Assembly: GCA_030848705.1 (NCBI GenBank) | Contig: CM061237.1 | Location: 80,967,910 to 81,031,909 of the forward strand | From: Heracleum sosnowskyi | Lineage: Eukaryota > Streptophyta > Magnoliopsida > Apiales > Apiaceae | Length of the DNA stretch: 64,000 nt | Direction: 5' to 3' | In this document: positions 47,684 through 56,561 of the stretch, piece after piece | Layout: every line of letters starts with the position of its first letter | Position numbering within the stretch: position 1 is the first letter of the stretch | The notes under the pieces: model-generated | Database searches by the model: none | What the model saw: only the letters and a program-made list of their open reading frames with translations | Told to the model about the DNA's origin: nothing | Made by a program: the position numbers and the translations under genes

Positions 47684-47832
47684 ACAGTCTTGGTTTCGAT
47701 TTATGAGAGAGAACATAATCGAATAGAAGCTCTTGAGAACATAGAATTTCTTGAGAGAGTTTTTGTAAGCTAGCAGCTCTTAAGAACATCAGAATTTCTT
47801 GAGAGAGTTTGTAACAGTTTTATATCAGAGTT

Positions 47833-47838
47833 AATAAA
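47833..47838 (+). terminator. Polyadenylation signal copy, 5' LTR of D
   Basis: AATAAA; the functional copy for the full transcript is in the 3' LTR at 58534-58539. Confidence 0.65.
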
Positions 47839-47945
47839 GCTGTTATTGTTATTATTGATCTTTCATATTTGTGTTATATAAAGTCGAGAATCTTATACAA
47901 TTGTATTCAACCCCCTTCTACAATTGTTATTTACTGGGCAACAAT

Positions 47946-47957
47946 TGGTATCAGAGC
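47946..47957 (+). other. Primer-binding site of element D
   Basis: TGGTATCAGAGC, two bases beyond the 5' LTR; complementary to initiator tRNA-Met. Confidence 0.93.
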
Positions 47958-47992
47958 AAACTGGTTTATTTTTAAATCAGAGACGATCTAAG

Positions 47993-50257
47993 ATGTCGAC
48001 AGCCAAATATGAAAGCATGAAGATTCCCATCTTGAAGATATCAGAATATCCTACATGGAGGGTAAAGATGCTGATGTACCTGGAGGCTATGGATCCTGAC
48101 AACTTGGACAGGATTCGTGATGGACCATATATACCAACAAAGTTCGTTGAACGAACAGATGCTGTACCTGAACATTATGTGGTCAAAGCTAAATCTGAAT
48201 GGACTCCAGAAGAAAAAGCTCATGTACTCAGAGAACCAAAGATAAAGAATATCTTACACAACAGTCTTGATGCTGTCATGTCAAACAGGGTGATTGCATG
48301 CAAGTCTTCGAAGGAAATCTGGGATACTTTGGAAACTCAGTGCCAGGGATCTGCATCTGTCAAGAAGAACAGAAGGGCTCTTTTGATTCAAGAATATGAA
48401 CAATTCGATGCAAGACCTGAAGAGAGCCTGACTGATCTATATGATAGATTTCTGACACTATTGAATAGCTTATCCTTAGTTGACAAAGTATATGAACCTG
48501 AAGATTCAAACACCAAGTTTCTAAGAGCTTTACCTGAAGAATGGGATACTCAGACCTCAATCATTAGACATCAGTATGATCTGAACATTGTGTCTCTTGA
48601 TGAGATCTATGGGATGCTAAGAACTCATGATCTTGAAGTTCAACAGAGAAAGAACAAGAAAAACAGCAAGGCAAAGTCAATTGCTTTGAAGGTAGAAGCC
48701 AAATCAAAAGGAAAAGCTATGGAGGTTTCTAGAAGGAAAACTACAGTAGCTGAATCAGATCCTGAAGACTCTTCATCGGATACTGATGGCAATCCTGATG
48801 CCAATAATGATGATGAATCTTCTGATTCAGACATGGAGGAGATGGTTGCTATGATTGTCAGAAACTTCAGAAGGATGAAGTTCAGGAAGAATATAAGACA
48901 AGGCAAGTATATCAAAAAGGACAGCAAGGGTAGCAAATTTGACAAGTCAAAGGTTAGATGCTACAAGTGTAATGGTATGGGTCACTTTGCTTCTGAATGC
49001 AACAAGACAAAGGCACTCATCACATCAAGCAAGGATTGGATGGACTCTTCCTCAGAATCTGAAACTGAGGTAGTCAACTATGCACTAATGGCCAATGCTG
49101 ATGTAACTGCTGCTCCTGATGATAAGGTACTAAATACTATCTTTGATTTTGATACTGATAATGCTTCTGAGTTAAGACGTTTTCTAAAGTCATTACATAT
49201 TAGCTTTAGAAGTCAAACTGCTGAGAATACTAGAATCTTATCTGAGATGTCTGACCTTAGAAGAAGGAATGAGATATTAGAAGCTGAATTTTCTCGTATG
49301 CAAGAAGTACAAAAAGAATGTGATAATGTTAAGCACATGCACTTAGAGATAACATCTAAATGTACTTCCCTTGAAAAAGAACTTGAATATGCTAATGAGA
49401 AAATCAGAACCTGGACAGACTCTGGTAGGAAATTTCATGAGATTAATACCTCTAAAAATTGGAAAGAGTGTCTAGGTTATAAGTCAGATGATGATAAGAA
49501 ATTGAAAGAGAAAATTGTCATTGATGAGACAGTCAGTCCAAAGACCTATAGACATGTTATAGACTCAACCAAATCTAAGATTACCCCTGTTAATTTTGTT
49601 TTTGGTAAGTATTCCAATTCTACTTTTGAAAAGGGATCTACTTCTACACAAGGAATTAAAATCATAAAGTCTAAACTTGTCATGAAGAATCTAGGTCTAT
49701 TGTCTCAGAAACAGCTTAAGGATAAAATCTGTGAGGTTACAGATAAGAAAAAGGAAGCTACTATTAAGAGAAACAGGAATGGTAAAATTGGGATCAATAA
49801 AGAAAATGATTATAAGTATATCCCAAATGCACCTAGGAAGAGTTGTTTTAACTGTGGAAACTCTAATCATCTTGCCATTGATTGTAAGAAGAGTAAGAAG
49901 AAAATCGCTGAAATTCCTATGTCTGATATTAGGAATAGATCAGTATTTTATAAACCACAGGATTCCTGTTTTCATTGTGGTAGTCTATGGCATTCTATCT
50001 ATACCTGTAAAGAGTATCATGATTTGTACTATAACTTTTATGATCCATTGCCTAAATTTAAAAGTAGTACAAAGTCTGATAGAACTGAAAATGTCATAGT
50101 AAAGCATGCTTTTGTTAATACTGATGCTGACAAAGCAAATCCTGATGGAGTAAATCCTGTCAGGACTGCTAAAGTCAGAAAGTCTTCTGCTGCTAAAATT
50201 AATAAATTGCATGAGAAAGGAACCCAACATGTATGGGTTCCTAAGTGTTCTAACTAG
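47993..50257 (+). CDS. gag: Gag of element D
   Basis: 754 residues from the ATG at 47993 (MSTAKYESMKIPILK); an upstream in-frame extension overlaps LTR and primer site and lacks a better start. The N-terminal half is a UBN2-like copia gag domain (EYPTWRVKMLMYLEAMD, EIWDTLETQCQG, EEWDTQTSIIRHQYD). A zinc knuckle CYKCNGMGHFASEC follows at about residue 323. A helical, coiled-coil-like middle (about 410-490) leads to two more knuckles, CFNCGNSNHLAIDC (about 617) and CFHCGSLWHSIYTC (about 659). It ends VWVPKCSN-TAG. Three knuckles is more than the one usual in copia gag. The stop is in frame with pol. Confidence 0.95.
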   Translation: MSTAKYESMKIPILKISEYPTWRVKMLMYLEAMDPDNLDRIRDGPYIPTKFVERTDAVPEHYVVKAKSEWTPEEKAHVLREPKIKNILHNSLDAVMSNRVIACKSSKEIWDTLETQCQGSASVKKNRRALLIQEYEQFDARPEESLTDLYDRFLTLLNSLSLVDKVYEPEDSNTKFLRALPEEWDTQTSIIRHQYDLNIVSLDEIYGMLRTHDLEVQQRKNKKNSKAKSIALKVEAKSKGKAMEVSRRKTTVAESDPEDSSSDTDGNPDANNDDESSDSDMEEMVAMIVRNFRRMKFRKNIRQGKYIKKDSKGSKFDKSKVRCYKCNGMGHFASECNKTKALITSSKDWMDSSSESETEVVNYALMANADVTAAPDDKVLNTIFDFDTDNASELRRFLKSLHISFRSQTAENTRILSEMSDLRRRNEILEAEFSRMQEVQKECDNVKHMHLEITSKCTSLEKELEYANEKIRTWTDSGRKFHEINTSKNWKECLGYKSDDDKKLKEKIVIDETVSPKTYRHVIDSTKSKITPVNFVFGKYSNSTFEKGSTSTQGIKIIKSKLVMKNLGLLSQKQLKDKICEVTDKKKEATIKRNRNGKIGINKENDYKYIPNAPRKSCFNCGNSNHLAIDCKKSKKKIAEIPMSDIRNRSVFYKPQDSCFHCGSLWHSIYTCKEYHDLYYNFYDPLPKFKSSTKSDRTENVIVKHAFVNTDADKANPDGVNPVRTAKVRKSSAAKINKLHEKGTQHVWVPKCSN

Positions 50258-50272
50258 TGTGTTTCTATTCTG

Positions 50273-53200
50273 ATGCAGGGTAAAAAGAAAAATGTGTTAG
50301 TCATGGATAGTGGATGTTCTGTGCACATGACTGGAAACAAAGCCTTGTTATCAGAATATGAGGAAAAAGCTGGCCCAACTGTGTCTTATGGAGATGGCAA
50401 CATTGGACAAACCTTGGGATATGGCAATATAATCATTGGAAATGTCATCATTGAAAAAGTAGCTCTAGTGAAAGGACTAAAACACAACTTGTTGAGTATT
50501 AGTCAAATCACTGACAGAGGTTATCATGTCAATTTCTATTCCACACATTGTGAAGTAGTCAGTAAAGCAACAGGAAAGATAGCACTAACTGGCTACAGGC
50601 ATGGTAACATATATGAAGCCAACATTCTCTCAAATACTGATGGCTCCCCTACATGTCTCATCAGTAAAGCTTCAGTAGATGAAAGTTGGAATTGGCACAA
50701 GAAGCTTTCTCATCTCAACTTCAGCAACATCAATGAGTTGGTTAAGAAAGAATTAGTAAGAGGATTACCTAATGTATTATACACACCTGATGGACTCTGT
50801 GATGCATGTCAAAAAGGAAAACAAAGAAGGACATCATTCCAGAGTAAATCAGAATCCTCTATTGAAGAACCATATCACATGCTACATCTTGATCTGTTTG
50901 GTCCAGTCAACATCATGTCCATCAGTAAGAAAAGGTACACTCTTGTAATTGTTGATGAATATTCTAGATTCACCTGGGTGTATTTTCTGCACAGAAAATA
51001 TGAAACTCCTGAAGTTCTGTTGGATCATGTGAGAATGATTGAGACAACCACAAAGTACAAAGTCAAGATTCTGAGAAGTGATAATGGTACTGAATTTAAG
51101 AATTCAAAGATGGAAGAGTTCTGCAAATACAAAGGAATCATTCAACAATTCTCTGCTCCTGGCACACCTCAGCAAAATGGAGTAGTAGAAAGGAAGAATA
51201 GAACTCTTATTGAAGCTGGCAGAACTATGTTGGAAGAAGCTAAATTACCTACATATTTCTGGGCAGAAGCAGTCAACACAGCATGCTATACACAGAATCT
51301 CACATTGATAAACAGACATGGTGTTACTCCTTATCAATCCCTTAAGGAGAAGAAGCCAAGTTTGAAGCATTTGCATGTGTTTGGCTGTAAATGTTTTGTT
51401 CTCAGAACTCATCCTGAACAGCTAGGGAAATTTGAAACGAAGGCTGATGAAGGAATATTCATAGGCTATCCTGCTTCAAGAGCCTTCAGAGTTTTTAATT
51501 TGAGGACAAGAACTGTCATGGAGTCAATACATGTATCTTTTGATGACAAGAAGATAACTGGAATCATTGAAGACTCACATGATAGATTACTATTTGAAAA
51601 TGAAGCTTCCAAGGAACCTAAAGAAAGTGAATCAGAAGCTGTCCATTCATCCAGTACTGATGGGTCACCAAATCCTGATTACACACCAGATACTGATGGA
51701 AGTAATACTGATGATGCAAACAATAGTAATACAACTAGTAGTGCTGATGTTGGGGGGGAGCAACAGCATTCGACTGCAAGTTCGGAGTTAACTCAATCAT
51801 CAGGAAAGAATTCTTCAGATACTGATTCAAGTGATGATCCTGACAACACATCAGGAGGACATAACAATAATTCAGGAAGAGCTTCATCTCAAGCAAATTC
51901 TTTCAATCAAGATAACACCAATCCAGGGAGAGCATCTACTTCAAGAAACAATTTGACACCAGCAAGGAAATGGACTAAAGATCATACTCCTGATTTGATA
52001 ATTGGAGATCCTGATGCAGGTGTTCAAACAAGAAGTGCAACTCAGAATGAATGTTTATACAATAACTTTCTGTCCAAGGAGGAGCCTAGGAAAGTTGAAG
52101 ATGCACTTAAAGATGCTGATTGGGTTACTGCAATGCAAGAAGAACTGAATGAATTTGAAAGGAATGAAGTCTGGAAACTGGTACCGAGACCAAAGAATAG
52201 ATCAATAGTTGGTACAAAGTGGATTTTCAAGAACAAGACTGATTCTGATGGAGTCATTATTAGAAACAAAGCAAGACTAGTTGCAAAGGGGTATTCCCAA
52301 CAAGAGGGAATTGATTATGATGAAACTTTTGCTCCTGTTGCAAGACTAGAAGCCATCAGGATATTTCTTGCTTATGCAGCACATAAGAAATTCAAGGTTT
52401 TCCAGATGGATGTTAAAAGTGCTTTCTTAAATGGTGAACTGGAGGAAGAAGTTTATGTTGAACAACCTCCTGGTTTCATTGATCCTAAATATCCAGATCA
52501 TGTCTACAGACTGGATAAGGCACTTTATGGACTAAAGCAAGCTCCAAGAGCATGGTATGAAACCTTAGCTCAATTCTTACTGGAAAGTGGATTCAAAAGA
52601 GATGCAATTGACAAAACCTTATTTTATTTGAATCATGGTAAGGATTTGCTGTTAGTTCAGATTTATGTTGATGATATCATTTTTGGGTCAACAAACAATA
52701 AGCTATGTGAAAAGTTTTCTAAGCTTATGCAGTTAAGATATCAAATGAGCATGATGGGAGAAATGAGTTACTTTCTTGGTCTTCAAGTTAAACAGACTGA
52801 TGAGGGGATTTTTATCAATCAGTCTAAATACACAAGGAATTTATTGACTAGGTTTAACATGCAAGACAGTACTCCTGCTTCAACTCCCATAGCTACAGCT
52901 ACCAAACTTGATCCTGATCAAGGTGCTGAGGTAGATGTAACTCACTACAGAGGTATGATTGGCTCTTTATTGTATCTCACTGCAAGTAGACCAGATATCA
53001 TGTTTGCAACCTGTCTGTGTGCAAGATTTCAAGCAAAACCAAGAGAACCTCGTCTGATTGCAGTCAAAAGAATTTTCAGATATCTCAAAGGCAGTCCTAT
53101 ACTTGGCCTTTGGTATGCAAGGGAATCAGATTTTGGATTGTGTGGTTATTCAGATGCTGATTTTGCAGGATGCAAAATAGACAGGAAAAGTACTTCAGGA

Positions 53201-53611
53201 AGTTGTCAGTTTTTGGGTGGAAGACTAGTTTCATGGTTCAGTAAAAAGCAAAAATCTATTTCCACTTCAACTGCAGAAGCTGAGTACATTGCTGCAGGAA
53301 GCTGTTGTGCTCAGATAATGTGGATGAGAAATCAGTTGTTAGATTATGGCCTGTCATACTCAAAAATCCCTATTTATTGTGATAACCAGAGTGCTATTGC
53401 AATGACAGGAAATCCAGTTCAGCATTCTCTTACTAAACACATCAGTATCAGATATCACTTTATAAGAGAACAGGTTCTGGAAGGAACAATTGAACTTCAT
53501 TTTGTTCCCACTGATCAACAACTAGCTGATATATTCACCAAGCCACTGCCTGAAGCTACTTTTAATAAATTGGTGAATGAACTTGGAATGATGAACTTTG
53601 AGAATTTCTGA
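50273..53611 (+). CDS. pol: Pol polyprotein of element D (PR-IN-RT-RH)
   Basis: 1112 codons from ATG 50273, in frame with gag across a single TAG (50255-50257), so Gag-Pol by UAG readthrough, or a spliced pol message, are both possible. Order: protease (VMDSGCSVHMTG), GAG-pre-integrase zinc region (WHKKLSHLNF ... CDACQKGK), integrase D (HLDLFGPV, about 205), D (RSDNGTEF, about 269), E (NGVVERKNRT, about 303), a Ser/Asp/Asn-rich linker (about 440-560), RT with YVDDI (about 799), and RNase H (GYSDADFAGC ... STAEAEYIAA) ending ELGMMNFENF. All catalytic residues I can place are present. Confidence 0.96.
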   Translation: MQGKKKNVLVMDSGCSVHMTGNKALLSEYEEKAGPTVSYGDGNIGQTLGYGNIIIGNVIIEKVALVKGLKHNLLSISQITDRGYHVNFYSTHCEVVSKATGKIALTGYRHGNIYEANILSNTDGSPTCLISKASVDESWNWHKKLSHLNFSNINELVKKELVRGLPNVLYTPDGLCDACQKGKQRRTSFQSKSESSIEEPYHMLHLDLFGPVNIMSISKKRYTLVIVDEYSRFTWVYFLHRKYETPEVLLDHVRMIETTTKYKVKILRSDNGTEFKNSKMEEFCKYKGIIQQFSAPGTPQQNGVVERKNRTLIEAGRTMLEEAKLPTYFWAEAVNTACYTQNLTLINRHGVTPYQSLKEKKPSLKHLHVFGCKCFVLRTHPEQLGKFETKADEGIFIGYPASRAFRVFNLRTRTVMESIHVSFDDKKITGIIEDSHDRLLFENEASKEPKESESEAVHSSSTDGSPNPDYTPDTDGSNTDDANNSNTTSSADVGGEQQHSTASSELTQSSGKNSSDTDSSDDPDNTSGGHNNNSGRASSQANSFNQDNTNPGRASTSRNNLTPARKWTKDHTPDLIIGDPDAGVQTRSATQNECLYNNFLSKEEPRKVEDALKDADWVTAMQEELNEFERNEVWKLVPRPKNRSIVGTKWIFKNKTDSDGVIIRNKARLVAKGYSQQEGIDYDETFAPVARLEAIRIFLAYAAHKKFKVFQMDVKSAFLNGELEEEVYVEQPPGFIDPKYPDHVYRLDKALYGLKQAPRAWYETLAQFLLESGFKRDAIDKTLFYLNHGKDLLLVQIYVDDIIFGSTNNKLCEKFSKLMQLRYQMSMMGEMSYFLGLQVKQTDEGIFINQSKYTRNLLTRFNMQDSTPASTPIATATKLDPDQGAEVDVTHYRGMIGSLLYLTASRPDIMFATCLCARFQAKPREPRLIAVKRIFRYLKGSPILGLWYARESDFGLCGYSDADFAGCKIDRKSTSGSCQFLGGRLVSWFSKKQKSISTSTAEAEYIAAGSCCAQIMWMRNQLLDYGLSYSKIPIYCDNQSAIAMTGNPVQHSLTKHISIRYHFIREQVLEGTIELHFVPTDQQLADIFTKPLPEATFNKLVNELGMMNFENF

Positions 53612-53790
53612 GGAAGGTTACAGAGAAGAAATCCTGATAACTGTCAAATCCTGATAGTTATTCAGAAAGGTATGTATCTTTGATCAAATCCTGATAGGAC
53701 TCAATCCTGACAGGAAGTCAACTGGTCAATCCTGATGTACAGGTTTGGAACACAGTTGTTTTTGGTCAAAGTTCTACAGGAACTATTCTG
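53612..53790 (+). repeat. Spacer with five AATCCTGAT repeats (D)
   Basis: 179 bp between pol and ORF3. Contains AATCCTGAT(A/G) or AATCCTGAC five times (53632 to about 53735) and ends in CTATTCTGATGCAG, the same 14 bases found just before pol. Confidence 0.85.
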
Positions 53791-56544
53791 ATGCAGTTTG
53801 AATTCAATGGAGTAACTCATCATGTCACCCCTGATGTTATTGAAGAGGCGTTGCATTTGCCTATTTTGGGTGATAATGTTTCTAGTGTGATTTCAGACTC
53901 TACTCTATTTGAGTTTGTCACAAAACTGGGCTACAATGGTGAAGTAAAGAGATATGGCAATCTCTTCAGGACAAAGCTTAAGAAGGAATGGAATTTCTTC
54001 TTTGATACAATCAGCCGCTGTTTCCTGAACAAGACATCAAATTTTGATGCTCTTCCATCAGGATCTCTCAAAATTGGGTACTCTCTTATCCATTCTACAG
54101 GGTTTGATTATGGGTCTTTTATCTTAAAAGCTTTAAGTGATAGGAAATCAGATAAGTTGGGTTCTGTCTGTTTTCTTAGATTTTTACAGTTGATATTTAA
54201 TCACTTATGTCCTAATGTTGTTTTTGAGAATGATGTAGTTCTACCAATCTGTAGAATTACTGAGAATAATATTAAGTCCTTAGTCAACAGTGATAAGGCA
54301 AATGGTTTCATAGGAAATGCTTTTATTCCTGATGAGGTTAGGTTTTTCTTACATCAGAAAATGCCTACTTGTTATGGACTTCTTTCTAATGCTATGGGGC
54401 AAGGCCCAACCCACCTTGTTCCTGACACAAGCATGCAACCTAAACAGTCTAAACAGTTAACAACCACCTCTACTGTCTCACAAAAGACTTTAGTTGTAAA
54501 ATCAAAGAAATCAGCTAGAACTGATGTGTCTGGATGGCAATCAGGTTCAAAGGATTTTTCCTCTACACCACTCACTAAAAAGAAGTTACAAGGGGGTGTA
54601 CAAGGGGTCCTGGTCAAGAAAGCTGCAAAGGGAGGTGAGGTTGTTTCTGTAAAAAGAAAGTTAGTTCTCAGGGATGAGACTGACTCAGAGGATGATTTAC
54701 CTATATCCTCTGTGATGAATATGAACAAGGAAGTTGCTGATACTGCTACTAAAGTTGTGGTACCTTCGTCAAAACCACAAAAGAAAAGGAAATTATCAAA
54801 AAGCAGGTATCATATTCCTTTGACAGTGCAAATGAAGGATACTGATATTCAGACATCAATTCCTGATGAGTCATCTACCCCTGATGCTCTAGCAAATTCT
54901 GATGTTAGTATTCCTGATGCAATAACAAAAGTGGTCTCTATATCAGACTCTCCAGCCTCTCCATCTCAGTTTAGAGAAATTTCTTGGGAGAAGGTTTCTA
55001 AAACTGCTTCCTTGGTTGGACTTACATCTCAGTCAAAGAAAAAGAGGAATGCAGAAGAGTTAGTCTATCAGAGACAAAAGAAGCTGAAAGGATCAAGCCC
55101 ACAAGAACCTGAATTTCAGAATGATTCAGCAGCTACTGTTGATCCTGCCACACAAGAACCACTCAATCAAAGTTTGGGTGAAGGCTTAGCTAGTGGAATG
55201 GTCACACAAGAACCATTTTCTCAAAGGGAGAATGAAGACATCAACATTCCAGCTACACAAGAACCATCTTCTCAAAGTGAAGATGCAGGCAAAGCTACAG
55301 CTTCTATTGAAAGATTGGTCGAGAACATTGTCAATGAGGGAAGCACACAAGAACCTTTAGCTCAAAGTGTTGAAGCAGCTTCTGAACCTCAAGCTACACA
55401 AGAACCATTGGTAGAAAATACTGATGCAAGCATTTCAAATCCTGACGATGTTCATCCTGACGATGTTCATCCTGACGCTAGTGGTGCTCCTGATAATGAA
55501 CCTATTTTAATACAGCCACTTCGTACAAGACCAATGGATCATCCTATCTCAGAATTACAGGATAAACTGAAAGGTATTGCAATTCCTGATCCTGATATAT
55601 CTCATGGTTCTGATGATGATAATTCTGATGATGATAGTGATGATGATGATGAGAATCAACAAGAGAAGGACCAGATTGCTACATCACTCAAGATTAGTCT
55701 TGGAACTAATTTTGGTTCATCAAGTACATTTATGGCTGGCAATGCTTATACTGGAAAAGATCAGAGACAAGATTTTTCTATTCCTTCTTTTGATCCTGCT
55801 AAGGCATTTAGACAGAATGAATGGGATAACTCATGGTACAGATCCGCAGACTCTGTAAGTTATTCTTCTGCTTTGGAACATGCTTATAATGCAGTGAAGT
55901 CTATAGAGAATCAAGACTTGAAGAATCATCTGAAGGCTACAACTCTGTTATCCAAGAGCCTGAAAAGTGAGATTGATTCTATTAAGGATTCAACTGATAA
56001 AGTGAGGACTGATATTTTTAATAATTTTACAAAGGTGCCTACTGCTTTACATCTAAAGGTAGAAGAATCCCAAGTGAAATCTGTTGTTTCAGAACAAACC
56101 TCCATCAATCAAAGAATTGATTCTCTGGATTCTAAGGTAACTGAAATTCAAACCTCTCTTTCCTTAATTTTGCAATTATTGTCAAATCCTGATGTCAAAA
56201 AGGGGGAGAAGGTTATTCAGACAAAATGTACACCTGATCTAGTATTAAGGAATAATGATGATGATACTGGAGATGATGGTGGTGACAATGTGAAACAAGG
56301 AGAAACCTCTGATGCTGCGGTTTTGAAGTCTACAATTCAAACTTCTCAAAGTCAAACTACGCAGTCAACTCATATTTCTGATTCTGGAGTTAAGACAGTA
56401 AGAACATTGATGCAGTCTCAGATCCTGACGGAAGAACAAATCCTGACACCTGGTCATGGACACACTCTTGCTACAATTCCCGAAGAAAAGCACTCTCTAC
56501 AGCAAGTGAAGAATATCCAGATCTCTCACATGAAGAATTTTTGA
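53791..56544 (+). CDS. ORF3 of element D (SIRE third ORF)
   Basis: 917 codons from ATG 53791 (MQFEFNGVTHHVTPDV). Residues 1-200 form the helical domain shared with A, B and C (LKKEWNFFFDTISRCFLNK, VCFLRFLQLIFNHL); it resembles the plant-transposon-protein domain annotated in SIRE third ORFs. A basic, disordered middle follows with possible nuclear-localisation signals (KKRKLSKSRY, KKKRNAEEL), then five TQEP repeats (about 453-535), an HPDDV tandem, an Asp run (about 610) and a coiled-coil region (about 690-800). I see no signal peptide or transmembrane helix, which argues against an envelope role. The end AAT-TTT-TGA lies just before ORF4. Function unknown. Confidence 0.9.
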   Translation: MQFEFNGVTHHVTPDVIEEALHLPILGDNVSSVISDSTLFEFVTKLGYNGEVKRYGNLFRTKLKKEWNFFFDTISRCFLNKTSNFDALPSGSLKIGYSLIHSTGFDYGSFILKALSDRKSDKLGSVCFLRFLQLIFNHLCPNVVFENDVVLPICRITENNIKSLVNSDKANGFIGNAFIPDEVRFFLHQKMPTCYGLLSNAMGQGPTHLVPDTSMQPKQSKQLTTTSTVSQKTLVVKSKKSARTDVSGWQSGSKDFSSTPLTKKKLQGGVQGVLVKKAAKGGEVVSVKRKLVLRDETDSEDDLPISSVMNMNKEVADTATKVVVPSSKPQKKRKLSKSRYHIPLTVQMKDTDIQTSIPDESSTPDALANSDVSIPDAITKVVSISDSPASPSQFREISWEKVSKTASLVGLTSQSKKKRNAEELVYQRQKKLKGSSPQEPEFQNDSAATVDPATQEPLNQSLGEGLASGMVTQEPFSQRENEDINIPATQEPSSQSEDAGKATASIERLVENIVNEGSTQEPLAQSVEAASEPQATQEPLVENTDASISNPDDVHPDDVHPDASGAPDNEPILIQPLRTRPMDHPISELQDKLKGIAIPDPDISHGSDDDNSDDDSDDDDENQQEKDQIATSLKISLGTNFGSSSTFMAGNAYTGKDQRQDFSIPSFDPAKAFRQNEWDNSWYRSADSVSYSSALEHAYNAVKSIENQDLKNHLKATTLLSKSLKSEIDSIKDSTDKVRTDIFNNFTKVPTALHLKVEESQVKSVVSEQTSINQRIDSLDSKVTEIQTSLSLILQLLSNPDVKKGEKVIQTKCTPDLVLRNNDDDTGDDGGDNVKQGETSDAAVLKSTIQTSQSQTTQSTHISDSGVKTVRTLMQSQILTEEQILTPGHGHTLATIPEEKHSLQQVKNIQISHMKNF

Positions 56545-56561
56545 GATTACAAAGAGAGACA

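Larger units (their letters stand above)
47344..47943 (+). repeat. 5' LTR of element D
   Basis: 600 bp, TGTTAGATCAGAATTC to TTTACTGGGCAACA. It contains a TATA box, a polyadenylation signal and seven ATCAGG/CATCAGT-type words in the first 200 bp. It differs from the 3' LTR at 47509 (t versus g) and 47582 (g versus a). Confidence 0.97.

Noticed and set aside
51567..51791. Alternative-frame ORF in the pol linker of D
   Set aside because: Low-complexity linker read out of frame; the pol frame is continuous and conserved.
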